Positions 44,317 to 53,461 of a DNA stretch of 64,000 nucleotides are shown in pieces (within the stretch, counting starts at the first letter, position 1; the number at the start of each line of letters is the position of its first letter). The position numbers and the translations under genes were made by a program. Origin of the DNA: Psychrobacter immobilis. Lineage in GTDB: Bacteria > Pseudomonadota > Gammaproteobacteria > Pseudomonadales > Moraxellaceae. The stretch lies in assembly GCF_904846225.1 (NCBI RefSeq), contig NZ_CAJGZJ010000003.1:62001-126000 (forward strand). Reading direction: 5' to 3'. Under the pieces are notes generated by a model, which made no database searches, was not told the origin of the DNA, and was given only the letters and a program-made list of their open reading frames with translations.

Positions 44317-44352
44317 TTAGGGCGTGTCCTCCGTTTGAATTAAGGAGACACC
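44317..44352 (+). repeat. Short conserved element, copy 2 (possible IS end relic)
   Basis: The sequence TTAGGGCGTGTCCTC, then TTTGAATT, matches most of the copy at 25729. Here GTGTCCTCC and GGAGACAC can form a hairpin that includes an AAGGAG sequence upstream of the SDR gene. Confidence 0.4.
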
Positions 44353-44367
44353 TTAGGACAATAAACC

Positions 44368-45114
44368 ATGAAAAAAGTTACTTTTATTACGGGTGGAGGC
44401 CGAGGAATTGGTCGAGCGACGGCTTTATATCTTGCAGGTCAAGGTCATAGCATTTGTATTGGATATCAACATAATGAGGAAAGTGCAAATGAAGTCGTTG
44501 CTAACATTTATGAAATGGGCGGCGTTGCACTAGCGGTAAAAGCGGATGTTTCCAATGAAGCGGAAGTTATAGATGCTTTTTTACTGATAGATAACGAGCT
44601 TGGGTCTATCACAGGTTTGGTAAATAATGCTGGCATATTGTTGCCACAAGCGTCTATTGAAGAACTGGACGCTTTGAGACTGACAAAAATATTCGCTACC
44701 AATGTTAATGGTAGTTTTCTATGTGCACGGGAAGCCATCAAACGTATGTCAAAACGTCATGGTGGCCAAGGTGGCGCTATCGTTAATGTTTCATCCGCAG
44801 CATCTCGATTGGGTTCTCCTCATGAATACTTGGATTATGCGGCCTCAAAAGGTGCAATAGATACCTTTACTATCGGTTTGTCTTTAGAAGTTGCAGATCA
44901 AGGTATTCGAGTAAATGCGGTACGCCCTGGATTTATTTATACTGATATGCATGCTGATGGCGGTGAAGCTAATAGAGTAGATAGGATAAAAGACAGTCTG
45001 CCTATGAAACGAGGTGGTCAACCAAATGAAGTGGCTCAAGCTATTGCATGGTTATTGTCGGAAAATGCTTCATACGTCACTGGTAACTTTATTGATTTAG
45101 CCGGCGGCAAATGA
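44368..45114 (+). CDS. Short-chain dehydrogenase/reductase
   Basis: A 248-residue classical SDR. The NAD(P) motif TGGGRGIGRA is at the N-terminus, NNAG is at about residue 87, catalytic Ser lies in VNVSSAASR and the Tyr-Lys pair is in LDYAASKGAIDT. The pattern is close to glucose/3-oxoacyl-type reductases (FabG-like), but the substrate cannot be named. Start ATG 44368 follows AGGAC by a short spacer. It converges with the FadL-like genes; no operon partner is present. Confidence 0.9.
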   Translation: MKKVTFITGGGRGIGRATALYLAGQGHSICIGYQHNEESANEVVANIYEMGGVALAVKADVSNEAEVIDAFLLIDNELGSITGLVNNAGILLPQASIEELDALRLTKIFATNVNGSFLCAREAIKRMSKRHGGQGGAIVNVSSAASRLGSPHEYLDYAASKGAIDTFTIGLSLEVADQGIRVNAVRPGFIYTDMHADGGEANRVDRIKDSLPMKRGGQPNEVAQAIAWLLSENASYVTGNFIDLAGGK

Positions 45115-45148
45115 ATTTTTAAGCACTCATTAAAGTAAATAGAATATC

Positions 45149-45224
45149 TATAGTTCGTGAGAAGTTAAATCAATACATCAATAGTCAGATACTACTGTAG
45201 TGATTTTACTATTTTTTGACTACA
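45149..45224 (+). repeat. Dispersed palindromic element, copy F (internally deleted)
   Basis: A 76-bp copy. It begins TATAGTTC, then AGAAGTTAAATC, like the left arm of copy B, and ends TTTTTTGACTA. The central CTTGCT...AGACAGAGG core is missing, so the two arms are joined directly. Confidence 0.7.
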
Positions 45225-45282
45225 TTTAATTGGCCTTCAAAACGCTGCATTGAAAAATATTGTAAATGATTTGGCGTAAAGT

Positions 45283-45315
45283 AAAAAAGCGACCCATTAT
45301 GGATCGCCTTTTTGT
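45283..45315 (-). terminator. Terminator of FadL-like gene 1
   Basis: On the minus strand GCGATCC and GGGTCGC (one G-U pair) flank ATAAT, followed by a run of T. Near-identical hairpins follow the two paralogues. Confidence 0.85.
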
Positions 45316-45347
45316 TTATTAGTTATCAATATTGAAGAATACAAATA

Positions 45348-46817
45348 TTATTTAATGTCTTGATAAGAAAGTTTCAGACCTAGGATATAACCATTGTTAT
45401 CTTCAAAGTCTCCAACAATTTTACCTGTTGGCAATCGGCCTTTAGCATCACCGAACCACAAGTATTTACCACCTGCTGATACAGCCCACTCTTTAGTGAC
45501 ATTGTATTTTGCACCAAGACCAACACTATAGTATCCCTCAATAGGACCTAATGAAGTTGTTGGGTTACCAGCGCCACTGTCCCAACCCACTGTGCCACTA
45601 ACACCTAATGCTGGTGCTAAACGCTTAGAAAGACCAAGCTCTACCTGCCATTGATCGTCGTCATAATCAACTATGTTTAAGCCATTCTCTGCATATAATG
45701 GGTTAAGCTTACTGACTTCATTATAGAGCGGTGGTGTAAGAACAAAATCACTCCACGGTACCCAGCGAACTTTAGCCGTTGCTAGCATCGTTGGATTGAT
45801 ACCTGTTTGAAAATCAAAGTTGACAGATTTAGGAGTACTAACTTCGTATTTACTGGTTCGATTGGCTGCTGCTGCGCCTAAAGCAGCGGCTTGTTCTGCA
45901 GGAACGCCTTGAGCGATAGCACCCGCCGCAGTTCTAATACCTACTAGCGGATAAGTCTCAGCGATTGTTACATCGTGATCAATTTCAGAGCGGTAAGTCA
46001 AAGCAGCTTTTAAAGCAATTTCAGGCTTGCTAAAAGACAAACCTGCGATATAACCATAATCCGTATCAGGGTTACTGGTTGACGTATAACCAGTAGCAGG
46101 GCCATAAGCCAGTCCACGTAATTGCACATCAGCTCGTATACGCTGTGCTACTGGACCACCATAAACCTGGAATTGCTTGTTGGCACCAAACTTCATACCA
46201 ACAAGTCCTGTTAAATTTTCGCTACGAACTTCTACCTTAGTATTTTCGCCTGCACTTCCCGCTTCTGCCCGTGCTATTGCTCCTGCAGTACTAAGCGATG
46301 TAGCACCAGCAGCTGCTTCGGCTCTTTGCTGTGGAGTCAAATTTGCATTGGTTGCAAGCCCAGTCAACCTAGTAATTTCATCACCAATAGTTGCCGCATT
46401 GAAGCGTCCACCAGTTAGCTGAGTTATAGAAGCATTAACATCGCCCTTTGATACAAAATTGCTATCACCTTTATACTCGGCAGCAGCACCAAAAGGTTCA
46501 TCGTATAAGACACCAACGCTAAACGTATCGTTAATATCAGTCTTTACACCATAACGAAAGAAGTCATAGGCTTCGGCGATGTCGCCAGTATTACCGCCTT
46601 TAACATAGGTATTATTAGTAGGAACGTTATCGGCACTATCCTTGCCACTAACATCAGCATCGATATAAGTATAAACAGCTTCGGCATAAGTACCATCTTG
46701 AAGAAAGGCAGTGACATCTTGACCCGAACGATCAAGACCAGCGGCGTTGGTTACGCTAGCGACGGAAAGAGTGGCAATTGCTACGGCAAGGGTTTTTAGG
46801 TGAAAGGTAGTGCGCAT
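45348..46817 (-). CDS. FadL/OMPP1-family outer-membrane porin, paralogue 1
   Basis: A 489-residue outer-membrane barrel. The Sec signal peptide ends SVTNA before AGLDRSGQD, and GGAG stands upstream of the ATG. The N-terminal hatch region (AFLQDGTYAEAVYTYIDADV, then FFRYGVKTDIN) and barrel strands (FGAAAEY, FQVYGGPVAQR, KPEIALKAALTYRSEIDH, NFDFQTGINP, GYYSVGLGAKY) are of FadL type. These proteins import long-chain fatty acids or hydrophobic compounds. Residues about 115-200 are Ala/Thr-rich and differ from the paralogues. The end (LKLSYQDIK) lacks the usual terminal Phe. First of three tandem copies by position, last in transcription order. Confidence 0.9.
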   Translation of the reverse strand: MRTTFHLKTLAVAIATLSVASVTNAAGLDRSGQDVTAFLQDGTYAEAVYTYIDADVSGKDSADNVPTNNTYVKGGNTGDIAEAYDFFRYGVKTDINDTFSVGVLYDEPFGAAAEYKGDSNFVSKGDVNASITQLTGGRFNAATIGDEITRLTGLATNANLTPQQRAEAAAGATSLSTAGAIARAEAGSAGENTKVEVRSENLTGLVGMKFGANKQFQVYGGPVAQRIRADVQLRGLAYGPATGYTSTSNPDTDYGYIAGLSFSKPEIALKAALTYRSEIDHDVTIAETYPLVGIRTAAGAIAQGVPAEQAAALGAAAANRTSKYEVSTPKSVNFDFQTGINPTMLATAKVRWVPWSDFVLTPPLYNEVSKLNPLYAENGLNIVDYDDDQWQVELGLSKRLAPALGVSGTVGWDSGAGNPTTSLGPIEGYYSVGLGAKYNVTKEWAVSAGGKYLWFGDAKGRLPTGKIVGDFEDNNGYILGLKLSYQDIK

Positions 46818-46974
46818 TGTATATCTCCAAACGTCCTCGTTGTTTAATTCACTTTAATCAAATATATGCAGCATTGCTGCGCATAATGTTCTGATCATTA
46901 AAGCGATGTCCTAAGCTGAATACTAATGCCTTTTTGACACTAAAACAACAATTAAAGTACTTTATTTCTCAAAT

Positions 46975-46991
46975 ATGACTGAACAGTACAA
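46975..46991. promoter_or_regulatory. Operator-like palindrome upstream of FadL-like gene 1
   Basis: ATGACTGAACAGTACAA, an imperfect palindrome TGACTG-AA-CAGT-A-CA about 160 bases upstream of the start. It is shared with gene 2 and close to the perfect form at gene 3. Confidence 0.5.
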
Positions 46992-47125
46992 ATGAGATGT
47001 TATTAACATACCAGTCCTTGTTTCTTATAATTAATTATATTTATTTTATTAAGTCTTACTGACAAATAGTAATCTACTTTGGCTAGGTTTGTTAATTGCA
47101 ACTGCTTCGTTATAAAAGACATAAT

Positions 47126-47158
47126 AAAAAAGCGACCCACTACGGATCGCTCTTTTAT
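47126..47158 (-). terminator. Terminator of FadL-like gene 2
   Basis: The hairpin GCGATCC...GGGTCGC with a T-run on the minus strand, almost identical to those of the other two copies, 26 bases beyond the stop. Confidence 0.85.
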
Positions 47159-47183
47159 TTAATAATAATCAATACCTGTATTA

Positions 47184-48737
47184 TTAGATGTCTTGATAAG
47201 AAAGTTTCAAACCAAGAATATAACCATCATTGTCCTCAAAATTAGACACAACTGTTCTGTCTGGTAATGAGCCTTCAGCATCACCGAACCATAAGTATTT
47301 ACCACCAGCTGAGACTGCCCAATTTTCCGTTACGTTATATTTGGCACCAAGACCAACACTATAATAACCTTCAATAGGGCCTAAAGAAGTCGTCGGATTA
47401 CCAGCACCACTATCCCAACCAACAGAGCCTGAAACTGCTAACTTTGGTGCAAGCCGTTTGCCTAATCCAAGCTCTACTTGCCATTGATCATCACTATAAT
47501 CAACTAGAGGTAAGTTCGAGGCTGCGCTATATTTGGTTGGACTAATCGAGAAATCACTCCATGGTACCCAGCGCACTTTGGCGGTAGCTAAAGTTGTTGG
47601 ATTAATCCCAGTCTGAAAATCAAAATTTAAGGATTCAGGCGTAGTTATATCAAAATTACTTGCGCCAGTAGGGTCTTGTCCTCTAATAGCCAAAGCTGGA
47701 AGATTTTCATAAATCTTTACTGAATGATCAATCTCAGAACGATATGTTAGAGCCGCCTTTAAAGCGATTTCTGGCTTACTATAAGATAAACCTGCTACCC
47801 AACCATAGTCCTGATCCGGTCCACTATGCAAAGTGTATCCAGCTGCCCCTTTATAGGCATTACCTCTTAACTTAACATTCGCTTCTAAACGCTGAGCAAC
47901 TGGCCCACCATAAATCTGAAATTGATTTTCAGAACCAAACTTCATGCCGCCCATAAGTGTGAGTGTATTAGAGCGTACTTCTACATTGGTAGCTTCATCA
48001 ATACTTAATAAATTCTGCACTGCATCACGTGCTGCTTCCGCTGAGTTAGCATCGTTTTGATTGGCAGCTAAAAGCTCCTGTGCATTTTTGAGTGCTTCTT
48101 CACTCAAAAATGTACCTATGAAGCCAAGCGTCTCTTTTGTACTATCAAGTGTCTCCTTAGTAGTATTTATAATATTATTATATTCATCCAAAGAAGGTTG
48201 TTGAGCTAAATTTTGATATCTTTCTAACGTTCCATTTAAACCTTCTAATGCCGTAGAATACACAAGGTCATCAAGTGCATTAGCGTTTGGTGTTTGTGCT
48301 GCTGCTCGTAGCGCTTCAACTTGAGAAATTTTATTCTGTGTATTTTCAATGGCTTGGTTAGCTACTTGCTGAATAGCCCCTGCTCCTGTTATATCTGCAA
48401 CGCCTGTAAAATTGTTATCTCCACTATACTTAGCAGCTGCACCAAAAGGTTCGTCATACAGAACACCTACACTAAATTTATTATTTATATCCGTTTTGAC
48501 GCCATAGCGAAAAAAATCGTAAGATTCTGCAATATCTCCACTCTTATTTCCATCGTTGTCCACACCAGTGACGTCAGCATCAATGTAAGTATAAACGGCT
48601 TCAGCATAAGTACCATCTTGCAAAAAGGCTGTGATGTCTTGTCCTGAACGGTCAAGACCAGCAGCGTTGGTTACGCTTGCAACTGAAAGGGTGGCAATTG
48701 CTACTGCAAGGGTTTTCAAGTGAAAGGTAGTGCGCAT
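47184..48737 (-). CDS. FadL/OMPP1-family outer-membrane porin, paralogue 2
   Basis: A 517-residue paralogue. Residues 1-56 are almost identical to paralogue 1 (signal peptide, AGLDRSGQDITAFLQDGTYA and on), and the C-terminal 280 residues are very similar. Between about residues 110 and 250 it has a different, Asn/Gln/Glu-rich and apparently helical insert (TKETLDSTKETLGFIGTF, then LKNAQELLAANQNDANS) that would lie in an extracellular loop or plug. It ends LKLSYQDI without a terminal aromatic residue. It has its own terminator and upstream operator-like palindrome. Confidence 0.9.
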   Translation of the reverse strand: MRTTFHLKTLAVAIATLSVASVTNAAGLDRSGQDITAFLQDGTYAEAVYTYIDADVTGVDNDGNKSGDIAESYDFFRYGVKTDINNKFSVGVLYDEPFGAAAKYSGDNNFTGVADITGAGAIQQVANQAIENTQNKISQVEALRAAAQTPNANALDDLVYSTALEGLNGTLERYQNLAQQPSLDEYNNIINTTKETLDSTKETLGFIGTFLSEEALKNAQELLAANQNDANSAEAARDAVQNLLSIDEATNVEVRSNTLTLMGGMKFGSENQFQIYGGPVAQRLEANVKLRGNAYKGAAGYTLHSGPDQDYGWVAGLSYSKPEIALKAALTYRSEIDHSVKIYENLPALAIRGQDPTGASNFDITTPESLNFDFQTGINPTTLATAKVRWVPWSDFSISPTKYSAASNLPLVDYSDDQWQVELGLGKRLAPKLAVSGSVGWDSGAGNPTTSLGPIEGYYSVGLGAKYNVTENWAVSAGGKYLWFGDAEGSLPDRTVVSNFEDNDGYILGLKLSYQDI

Positions 48738-48889
48738 TGTATCTCTCCAAACGTCCTCATTGTTTTAATACTTTAATCATCAATATGTTTTTTGACTAAC
48801 ATATGTTTTCTATTAAAGCCGTATCCTCCCCTAGATACTAATATCTCTTTGACAAAAAAACAACACTGAAAACACTTTATTTCCAGAAT

Positions 48890-48906
48890 ATGACTGAACA
48901 GTACAC
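48890..48906. promoter_or_regulatory. Operator-like palindrome upstream of FadL-like gene 2
   Basis: ATGACTGAACAGTACAC, about 155 bases upstream of the start, in a conserved block with ACTTTATTTC on one side. It matches the site upstream of gene 1 except at one flank. Confidence 0.5.
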
Positions 48907-49036
48907 ATAAAATACAGGAAAATTCATAATTTTTTTTGTAAAAGAGGTGTTTTTTACATATTTTTGTATAAAAAATAGACAATAATTTTTTTGAACTGAT
49001 TTTTCAAACGAATCTTCCTAGATTTAGAAATTACAA

Positions 49037-49069
49037 TAAAAAAAAGCGACCCATTACGAATCGCTTTAC
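49037..49069 (-). terminator. Terminator of FadL-like gene 3
   Basis: A variant of the same hairpin (GCGATTC...GGGTCGC) with a long T-run on the minus strand, 45 bases beyond the stop. Confidence 0.8.
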
Positions 49070-49113
49070 TTCTACTGCCAGTTAGAAAAATTGAAAAACA
49101 ATTGTTCTAAATA

Positions 49114-50604
49114 TTATTTAGCTTGATAAGAAATCTTTACACCAAGTATAAACCCGTCATTGTCTTCGAAATTACTAACGATGGTTTTGGTTGGTATTTG
49201 CCCTTTAGCATCACCGAACCATAAGTATTTACCACCAGCCGATACTGCCCAATTTTCGGTAAAGTTATATTTCGCACCAAGACCAGCACTATAGTAGCCT
49301 TCGATAGGACCTAAAGAAGTAACTGGGTTACCAGCACCGCTATCCCAGCCGACCGTACCTGTCACTGCGAATGCTGGCGTCAAGCGTTTAGCAAGACCTA
49401 GCTCTACTTGCCATTGGTCATCGTCATAACTGACAAGTGCTAAGCCTTTATCATCTTTAGTAGATCGCTTGCTTACTTCATTATAAAGTGGTGGAACGAT
49501 GGAAAAATCACCCCATGGTACCCAGCGAACTTTAGCCGTTGCTAATGTTGTTGGGTTGATACCAGTCTGAAAGTCAAAGTTGACTGATTTAGGTGTGGTG
49601 ATGTCTATTTTATTACCTTGAGTTGCGTCTCCACCTAGGGCTGCAACCAATGGATAGGTCTCATCAATACTTGAGCTGTGATCAATTTCAGAACGATACG
49701 TTAAGGCCGCTTTCAAAGCGATTTCAGGTTTGCTGTACGCGATACCTGCGATATAACCATAATCTGTACTAGGACTGATATGTGCTGTGTAGCCAGTCGC
49801 TGGACCATATGCAATACCACGAAGCTGTATATCAGCTTTAACACGCTGGGCAACAGGCCCGCCATATATTTGGAAGTTTTTATTTTCACCAAGTTTGGCA
49901 CCTAAGATTCCAGTAATACTATTGGTACGAACTTCAACATTCGTGCCTTCACCAGCAGTCGCTGCTTCTGCACGTGCTGCTGCTACGGCTGCTCCAAGAG
50001 ATTGAGCTTGACCAGCTAGCGTTTGGGCTTGGATTTGAGCTGCTTGAGCTTGTTGTGCAAGCCCTGCCGCTGCTTGCGGAGTAGTAGCTTCTTGTGCTTG
50101 TGCGGCAAAATTTGCGGCTGCTTCACCTGCTAGGCTTGCGCCTTTTGTCAATTGACCAATTTTTGCCCCAGCATCTGCTATGCTGCTTGCGTTACCGTTC
50201 GAAATTGCATTAACTGATGCATCAAGATCACCTCTTGCCACAAAATTATTATCACCACCATAATCAGCTGCTGCACCAAAAGGCTCATCGTATAAGATAC
50301 CGACACTGAATGTATCATCGATGTCTGCTTTTACGCCATAACGGAAAAAGTCATATGATTCAGCAATATCGTCAATTTTTTTCCCTTGTTGGTAAGCATT
50401 TTTATCTGAACCAACATAAGCATTATCATGTCCACTGACATCGGCATCGATATAAGTGTAAACCGCTTCAGCATAGAGACCGTCTTGTAAAAATGCGGTG
50501 ATATCTTGACCTGAACGATCAAGACCAGCAGCACTAGCAACGCTAGCAATAGAGAGAGTAGCGACAGCCACTGTAAGCGTTTTTAAATGAAAAGCAACCT
50601 GCAT
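49114..50604 (-). CDS. FadL/OMPP1-family outer-membrane porin, paralogue 3
   Basis: A 496-residue paralogue. The signal peptide ends SVASA before AGLDRSGQDITAFLQDGLYA, and the barrel strands match paralogues 1 and 2 (FQIYGGPVAQR, KPEIALKAALTYRSEIDH, FDFQTGINPTTLATAKVRWV). The variable stretch at about residues 115-215 is Ala/Gln-rich (AAGLAQQAQAAQIQAQTLAG), probably a helical loop. The end is VKISYQAK. It is the most divergent copy at the N-terminus and is first in transcription order. A perfect palindrome lies upstream. Confidence 0.9.
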   Translation of the reverse strand: MQVAFHLKTLTVAVATLSIASVASAAGLDRSGQDITAFLQDGLYAEAVYTYIDADVSGHDNAYVGSDKNAYQQGKKIDDIAESYDFFRYGVKADIDDTFSVGILYDEPFGAAADYGGDNNFVARGDLDASVNAISNGNASSIADAGAKIGQLTKGASLAGEAAANFAAQAQEATTPQAAAGLAQQAQAAQIQAQTLAGQAQSLGAAVAAARAEAATAGEGTNVEVRTNSITGILGAKLGENKNFQIYGGPVAQRVKADIQLRGIAYGPATGYTAHISPSTDYGYIAGIAYSKPEIALKAALTYRSEIDHSSSIDETYPLVAALGGDATQGNKIDITTPKSVNFDFQTGINPTTLATAKVRWVPWGDFSIVPPLYNEVSKRSTKDDKGLALVSYDDDQWQVELGLAKRLTPAFAVTGTVGWDSGAGNPVTSLGPIEGYYSAGLGAKYNFTENWAVSAGGKYLWFGDAKGQIPTKTIVSNFEDNDGFILGVKISYQAK

Positions 50605-50734
50605 TATATATCTCCAAACATCCGCATTGTTCTGCTACTACACCCGTTTTTGAAAATTGAGCAGCATCCGAGGGAGAAGATATTAAAGATTTTCTAACGC
50701 TAAAACAACTGCCAAAATACATTATTTCTATATT

Positions 50735-50750
50735 ATGACTGCTCAGTCAA
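50735..50750. promoter_or_regulatory. Operator-like palindrome upstream of FadL-like gene 3
   Basis: A perfect palindrome TGACTGCTCAGTCA with flanking A on both sides, about 130 bases upstream of the start. It is the symmetric form of the sites at genes 1 and 2. Confidence 0.55.
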
Positions 50751-50823
50751 TAGCTGGTACACTCATCTAAAAACTTCAACATAATTCTTTTTAATTTCAA
50801 GTTATATCACTCGTTTTTAAATG

Positions 50824-51084
50824 CTAATAATGCGGCGGCCTATCTGCCATCACATCAAAAGTAGCAATGCCAGCTTCTGTATCTTGGCTTTCAACTTGCT
50901 TATAAATAAGCTGTAACTGGCGTTGTAACGTCTGGATGTCTTTGTCTTGGCGTGCAATCACTTCGTCGAGGCGCTCTACTGTCATTTCAAGATGTGCCAT
51001 GCTCATTTGTAAATCAATCACGTGTTGCATTTGTAGATCGTCAGAGGTAGTTGACGCATCATTTGGGGTATTAGATTGGTTCAT
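50824..51084 (-). CDS. slyX: SlyX-family protein
   Basis: An 86-residue small coiled-coil protein. The start is placed at ATG 51084 (MNQSNTPNDAS), with AGAGAA upstream; an in-frame start 21 codons earlier adds non-family residues. The MSMAHLEMTVERLDEVIARQ helix and the ending DRPPHY are diagnostic of SlyX. The molecular role is unknown in the family. It is divergent from uup. Confidence 0.9.
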   Translation of the reverse strand: MNQSNTPNDASTTSDDLQMQHVIDLQMSMAHLEMTVERLDEVIARQDKDIQTLQRQLQLIYKQVESQDTEAGIATFDVMADRPPHY

Positions 51085-51156
51085 ATTTTTCTCTGAATGA
51101 TAGTGTTTATATAAATAGTAGGATTTGTTAATGAAAAAGATTGGCAACCAATAAAT

Positions 51157-51262
51157 ATAGTCAATCCACTATGAAAGAGTGACAGCGTTAACTTCGCTTG
51201 CCGTATCAAATATACATCGACACGCGCTTGCCTTGTACCACTTTCAAATTGAATCAACGATA
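51157..51262. repeat. Divergent relative of the dispersed element (copy H)
   Basis: 106 bp with imperfect inverted ends (TATAGTCAATCCACTATGAA against TATCGTTGATTCAATTTGAA). The left end matches the end of copy B (reverse complement). The interior (CTTCGCTTGCCG...ACGCGCTTGCC) differs from the main family. It lies between slyX and uup. Confidence 0.5.
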
Positions 51263-51396
51263 GCAGCCAATAATAAAAGCTATAAATAGTACTTATAAAA
51301 CCATTTACGCTCACTACAGTCATGTGGTGGCATGTTATACTGCTGGCAATTTTGCAACAACCCCTACCTCTTTATTATATAAGCTTAAGATATCCT

Positions 51397-53337
51397 ATGG
51401 CACTGATACATTTAAAAGATATTCACTTAGCATTTGGCGTCGCTCCTGTTCTTGATGGCATTGATTTTGCTATCAATTCGGGTGAGCGTGTGTGCTTAAT
51501 CGGCCGCAATGGCGAAGGAAAATCCACATTATTTAAACTGATTAATGGCACATTGCAACCTGACAGTGGCGAGATCATCACCAACAGCAGTATGCGCGTT
51601 GCGATGTTAGAGCAAGATGTTCCTGAAACCAGTGGACGTATATTAGACATCGTGATGGGTGGCAGTCGCCGTACCGCTGATTTGCTGGTTAACTATAATA
51701 AGCAAGTCGATATGTGCGCCAATGGCGATATGGATGCCTGTGAGCGTATGGCAGACTTACAGCATGATATCGATGCGGTTCATGGCTGGGATTTAGAACG
51801 TGACGCCACGCGTCTGATTACGACGATGGGGCTTGATCCAGAAGATGATTTATCGTCTCTATCGGGCGGTCGTAAGCGCCGTGTACTACTTGCTCGTTCG
51901 CTAGTTACCAAGCCTGACGTGCTACTACTGGATGAACCAACCAACCATTTAGATGTCGAAAGTATCGAATGGTTAGAGCGCTTTTTGCTCGACTGGCAAG
52001 GTCTGACATTATTGTTTGTGACCCATGATAGAGCGTTCGTGAACAAACTATCAACTCGCATCATCGAGCTTGATCGTGGTCAATTGACTAGCTACGACGT
52101 GACACAAGGTGAAGGTGGCTATGCACGCTACCAAGAGCTAAAAGAATTACAGTTATTGGCCGAAGAAAAAAATAACGCCAACTTTGATAAAAAATTGGCA
52201 CAAGAAGAAGTATGGATTCGCCAAGGTATTAAAGCCCGTCGTACCCGTAACGAAGGCCGCGTCCGCGAACTAAAAGCACTGCGTGAGGAGCGTAGCGATC
52301 GCCGTGAACAAGTGGGTAATGTAAACATTACGATGGGTCAAGGCGAAAAAAGCGGTAAGCTCGTCTGTAAAGTTAAAAACCTCCATCTGGAATACGACGG
52401 CAATGTATTGGTTGATAACTTTACTACGACTATCATGCGTGGCGATAAAATCGGGATTGTCGGACCTAATGGTGCTGGTAAAACCACACTTATCAAAGCC
52501 CTACTCGATATGTCTGATGATGAAGTCACCAAGACGGGTAATGTTGAGCTCGGCACCAACCTAAAAATCGCCTTTTTCGACCAGTTGCGCGATCAGTTAG
52601 ACCTTGAAGCCAGCGTGGCGCAAAACGTCTCAGAAGGCTCAGATTTCGTCGAAGTTGGTGGTCGCAAGACGCACATCATGAGCTATTTGCAAGACTTTTT
52701 GTTTGCACCAGAGCGCGCCCGTACGCCAGTCAAGGCATTATCAGGTGGTGAGCGCAACCGCGTACTACTCGCCAAGCAATTATTGAAACCTGCTAATATT
52801 CTGGTACTCGATGAGCCAACCAACGACTTGGATATGGCGACACTTGAATTATTAGAAGAGTCAGTAGCCAGCTTTGGTGGTACTATTTTACTTATCAGTC
52901 ATGACCGCTCATTTATGGATAATGTCGTCACCTCGACTTGGGTATTTGACCAAGATGAAGATGGCAAAGGCATCGTTAAAGAGTATGTCGGTGGCTATCA
53001 AGAATATTTGGTACAGAAAAACCGTGAAGAAGCGGCGCGTGCTGTCAGAAATCCAGTTAATAGCGGCGCGAACAATAAAGCCGCTAATAAAACGACAACC
53101 ACAAAGCCTGAAAAAGTGGCCAAAAAACTCAATTATAATGAGCAACGCGAACTTGATAATTTACCAAAAGAGATCGCAGCATTAGAAACAGAGCAAAGTC
53201 AGCTAGAAGAAAAGCTCGCTGATGGCTCATGGTTCACACAAGATATTAATGCCGCTACTGCTGCTAGCGAGCGCTTATTAGTTATCGAAGATGAGATGAT
53301 GCATAAGCTTGAACGTTGGAGCACGCTTGAGAGTTAA
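51397..53337 (+). CDS. uup: ABC-F family ATPase Uup
   Basis: A 646-residue duplicated ABC ATPase without membrane domains. The start is placed at ATG 51397 (MALIHLKDIHLAFG), 25 codons inside the longer open frame. The first Walker A is GRNGEGKST with signature LSGGRKRRV and LLLDEPTNHLD. The second is GPNGAGKTT with signature LSGGERNRV and LVLDEPTNDLD. A coiled-coil C-terminal domain (EIAALETEQSQLEEKLADGS) identifies Uup rather than EttA. Roles in DNA transposition control and ribosome function are known for the family. It is divergent from slyX and has a strong terminator. Confidence 0.95.
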   Translation: MALIHLKDIHLAFGVAPVLDGIDFAINSGERVCLIGRNGEGKSTLFKLINGTLQPDSGEIITNSSMRVAMLEQDVPETSGRILDIVMGGSRRTADLLVNYNKQVDMCANGDMDACERMADLQHDIDAVHGWDLERDATRLITTMGLDPEDDLSSLSGGRKRRVLLARSLVTKPDVLLLDEPTNHLDVESIEWLERFLLDWQGLTLLFVTHDRAFVNKLSTRIIELDRGQLTSYDVTQGEGGYARYQELKELQLLAEEKNNANFDKKLAQEEVWIRQGIKARRTRNEGRVRELKALREERSDRREQVGNVNITMGQGEKSGKLVCKVKNLHLEYDGNVLVDNFTTTIMRGDKIGIVGPNGAGKTTLIKALLDMSDDEVTKTGNVELGTNLKIAFFDQLRDQLDLEASVAQNVSEGSDFVEVGGRKTHIMSYLQDFLFAPERARTPVKALSGGERNRVLLAKQLLKPANILVLDEPTNDLDMATLELLEESVASFGGTILLISHDRSFMDNVVTSTWVFDQDEDGKGIVKEYVGGYQEYLVQKNREEAARAVRNPVNSGANNKAANKTTTTKPEKVAKKLNYNEQRELDNLPKEIAALETEQSQLEEKLADGSWFTQDINAATAASERLLVIEDEMMHKLERWSTLES

Positions 53338-53420
53338 TATCAGTCATTAAACCTTTACCATTATAAAAAATGTTAAAGACTCATTTGTCACTTTTGTCTT
53401 GATAAGCCGTTAAAGGTAAA

Positions 53421-53461
53421 CAAATAATCACCGCTTTATTGTATAAAGTGGTGATTATTTG
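53421..53461 (+). terminator. Intrinsic terminator of uup
   Basis: A long 19-bp stem CAAATAATCACCGCTTTAT against its complement (one G-U pair), loop TGT, about 83 bases after the uup stop. No long T-run follows, but TTTGTTTG is T-rich. Confidence 0.75.
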
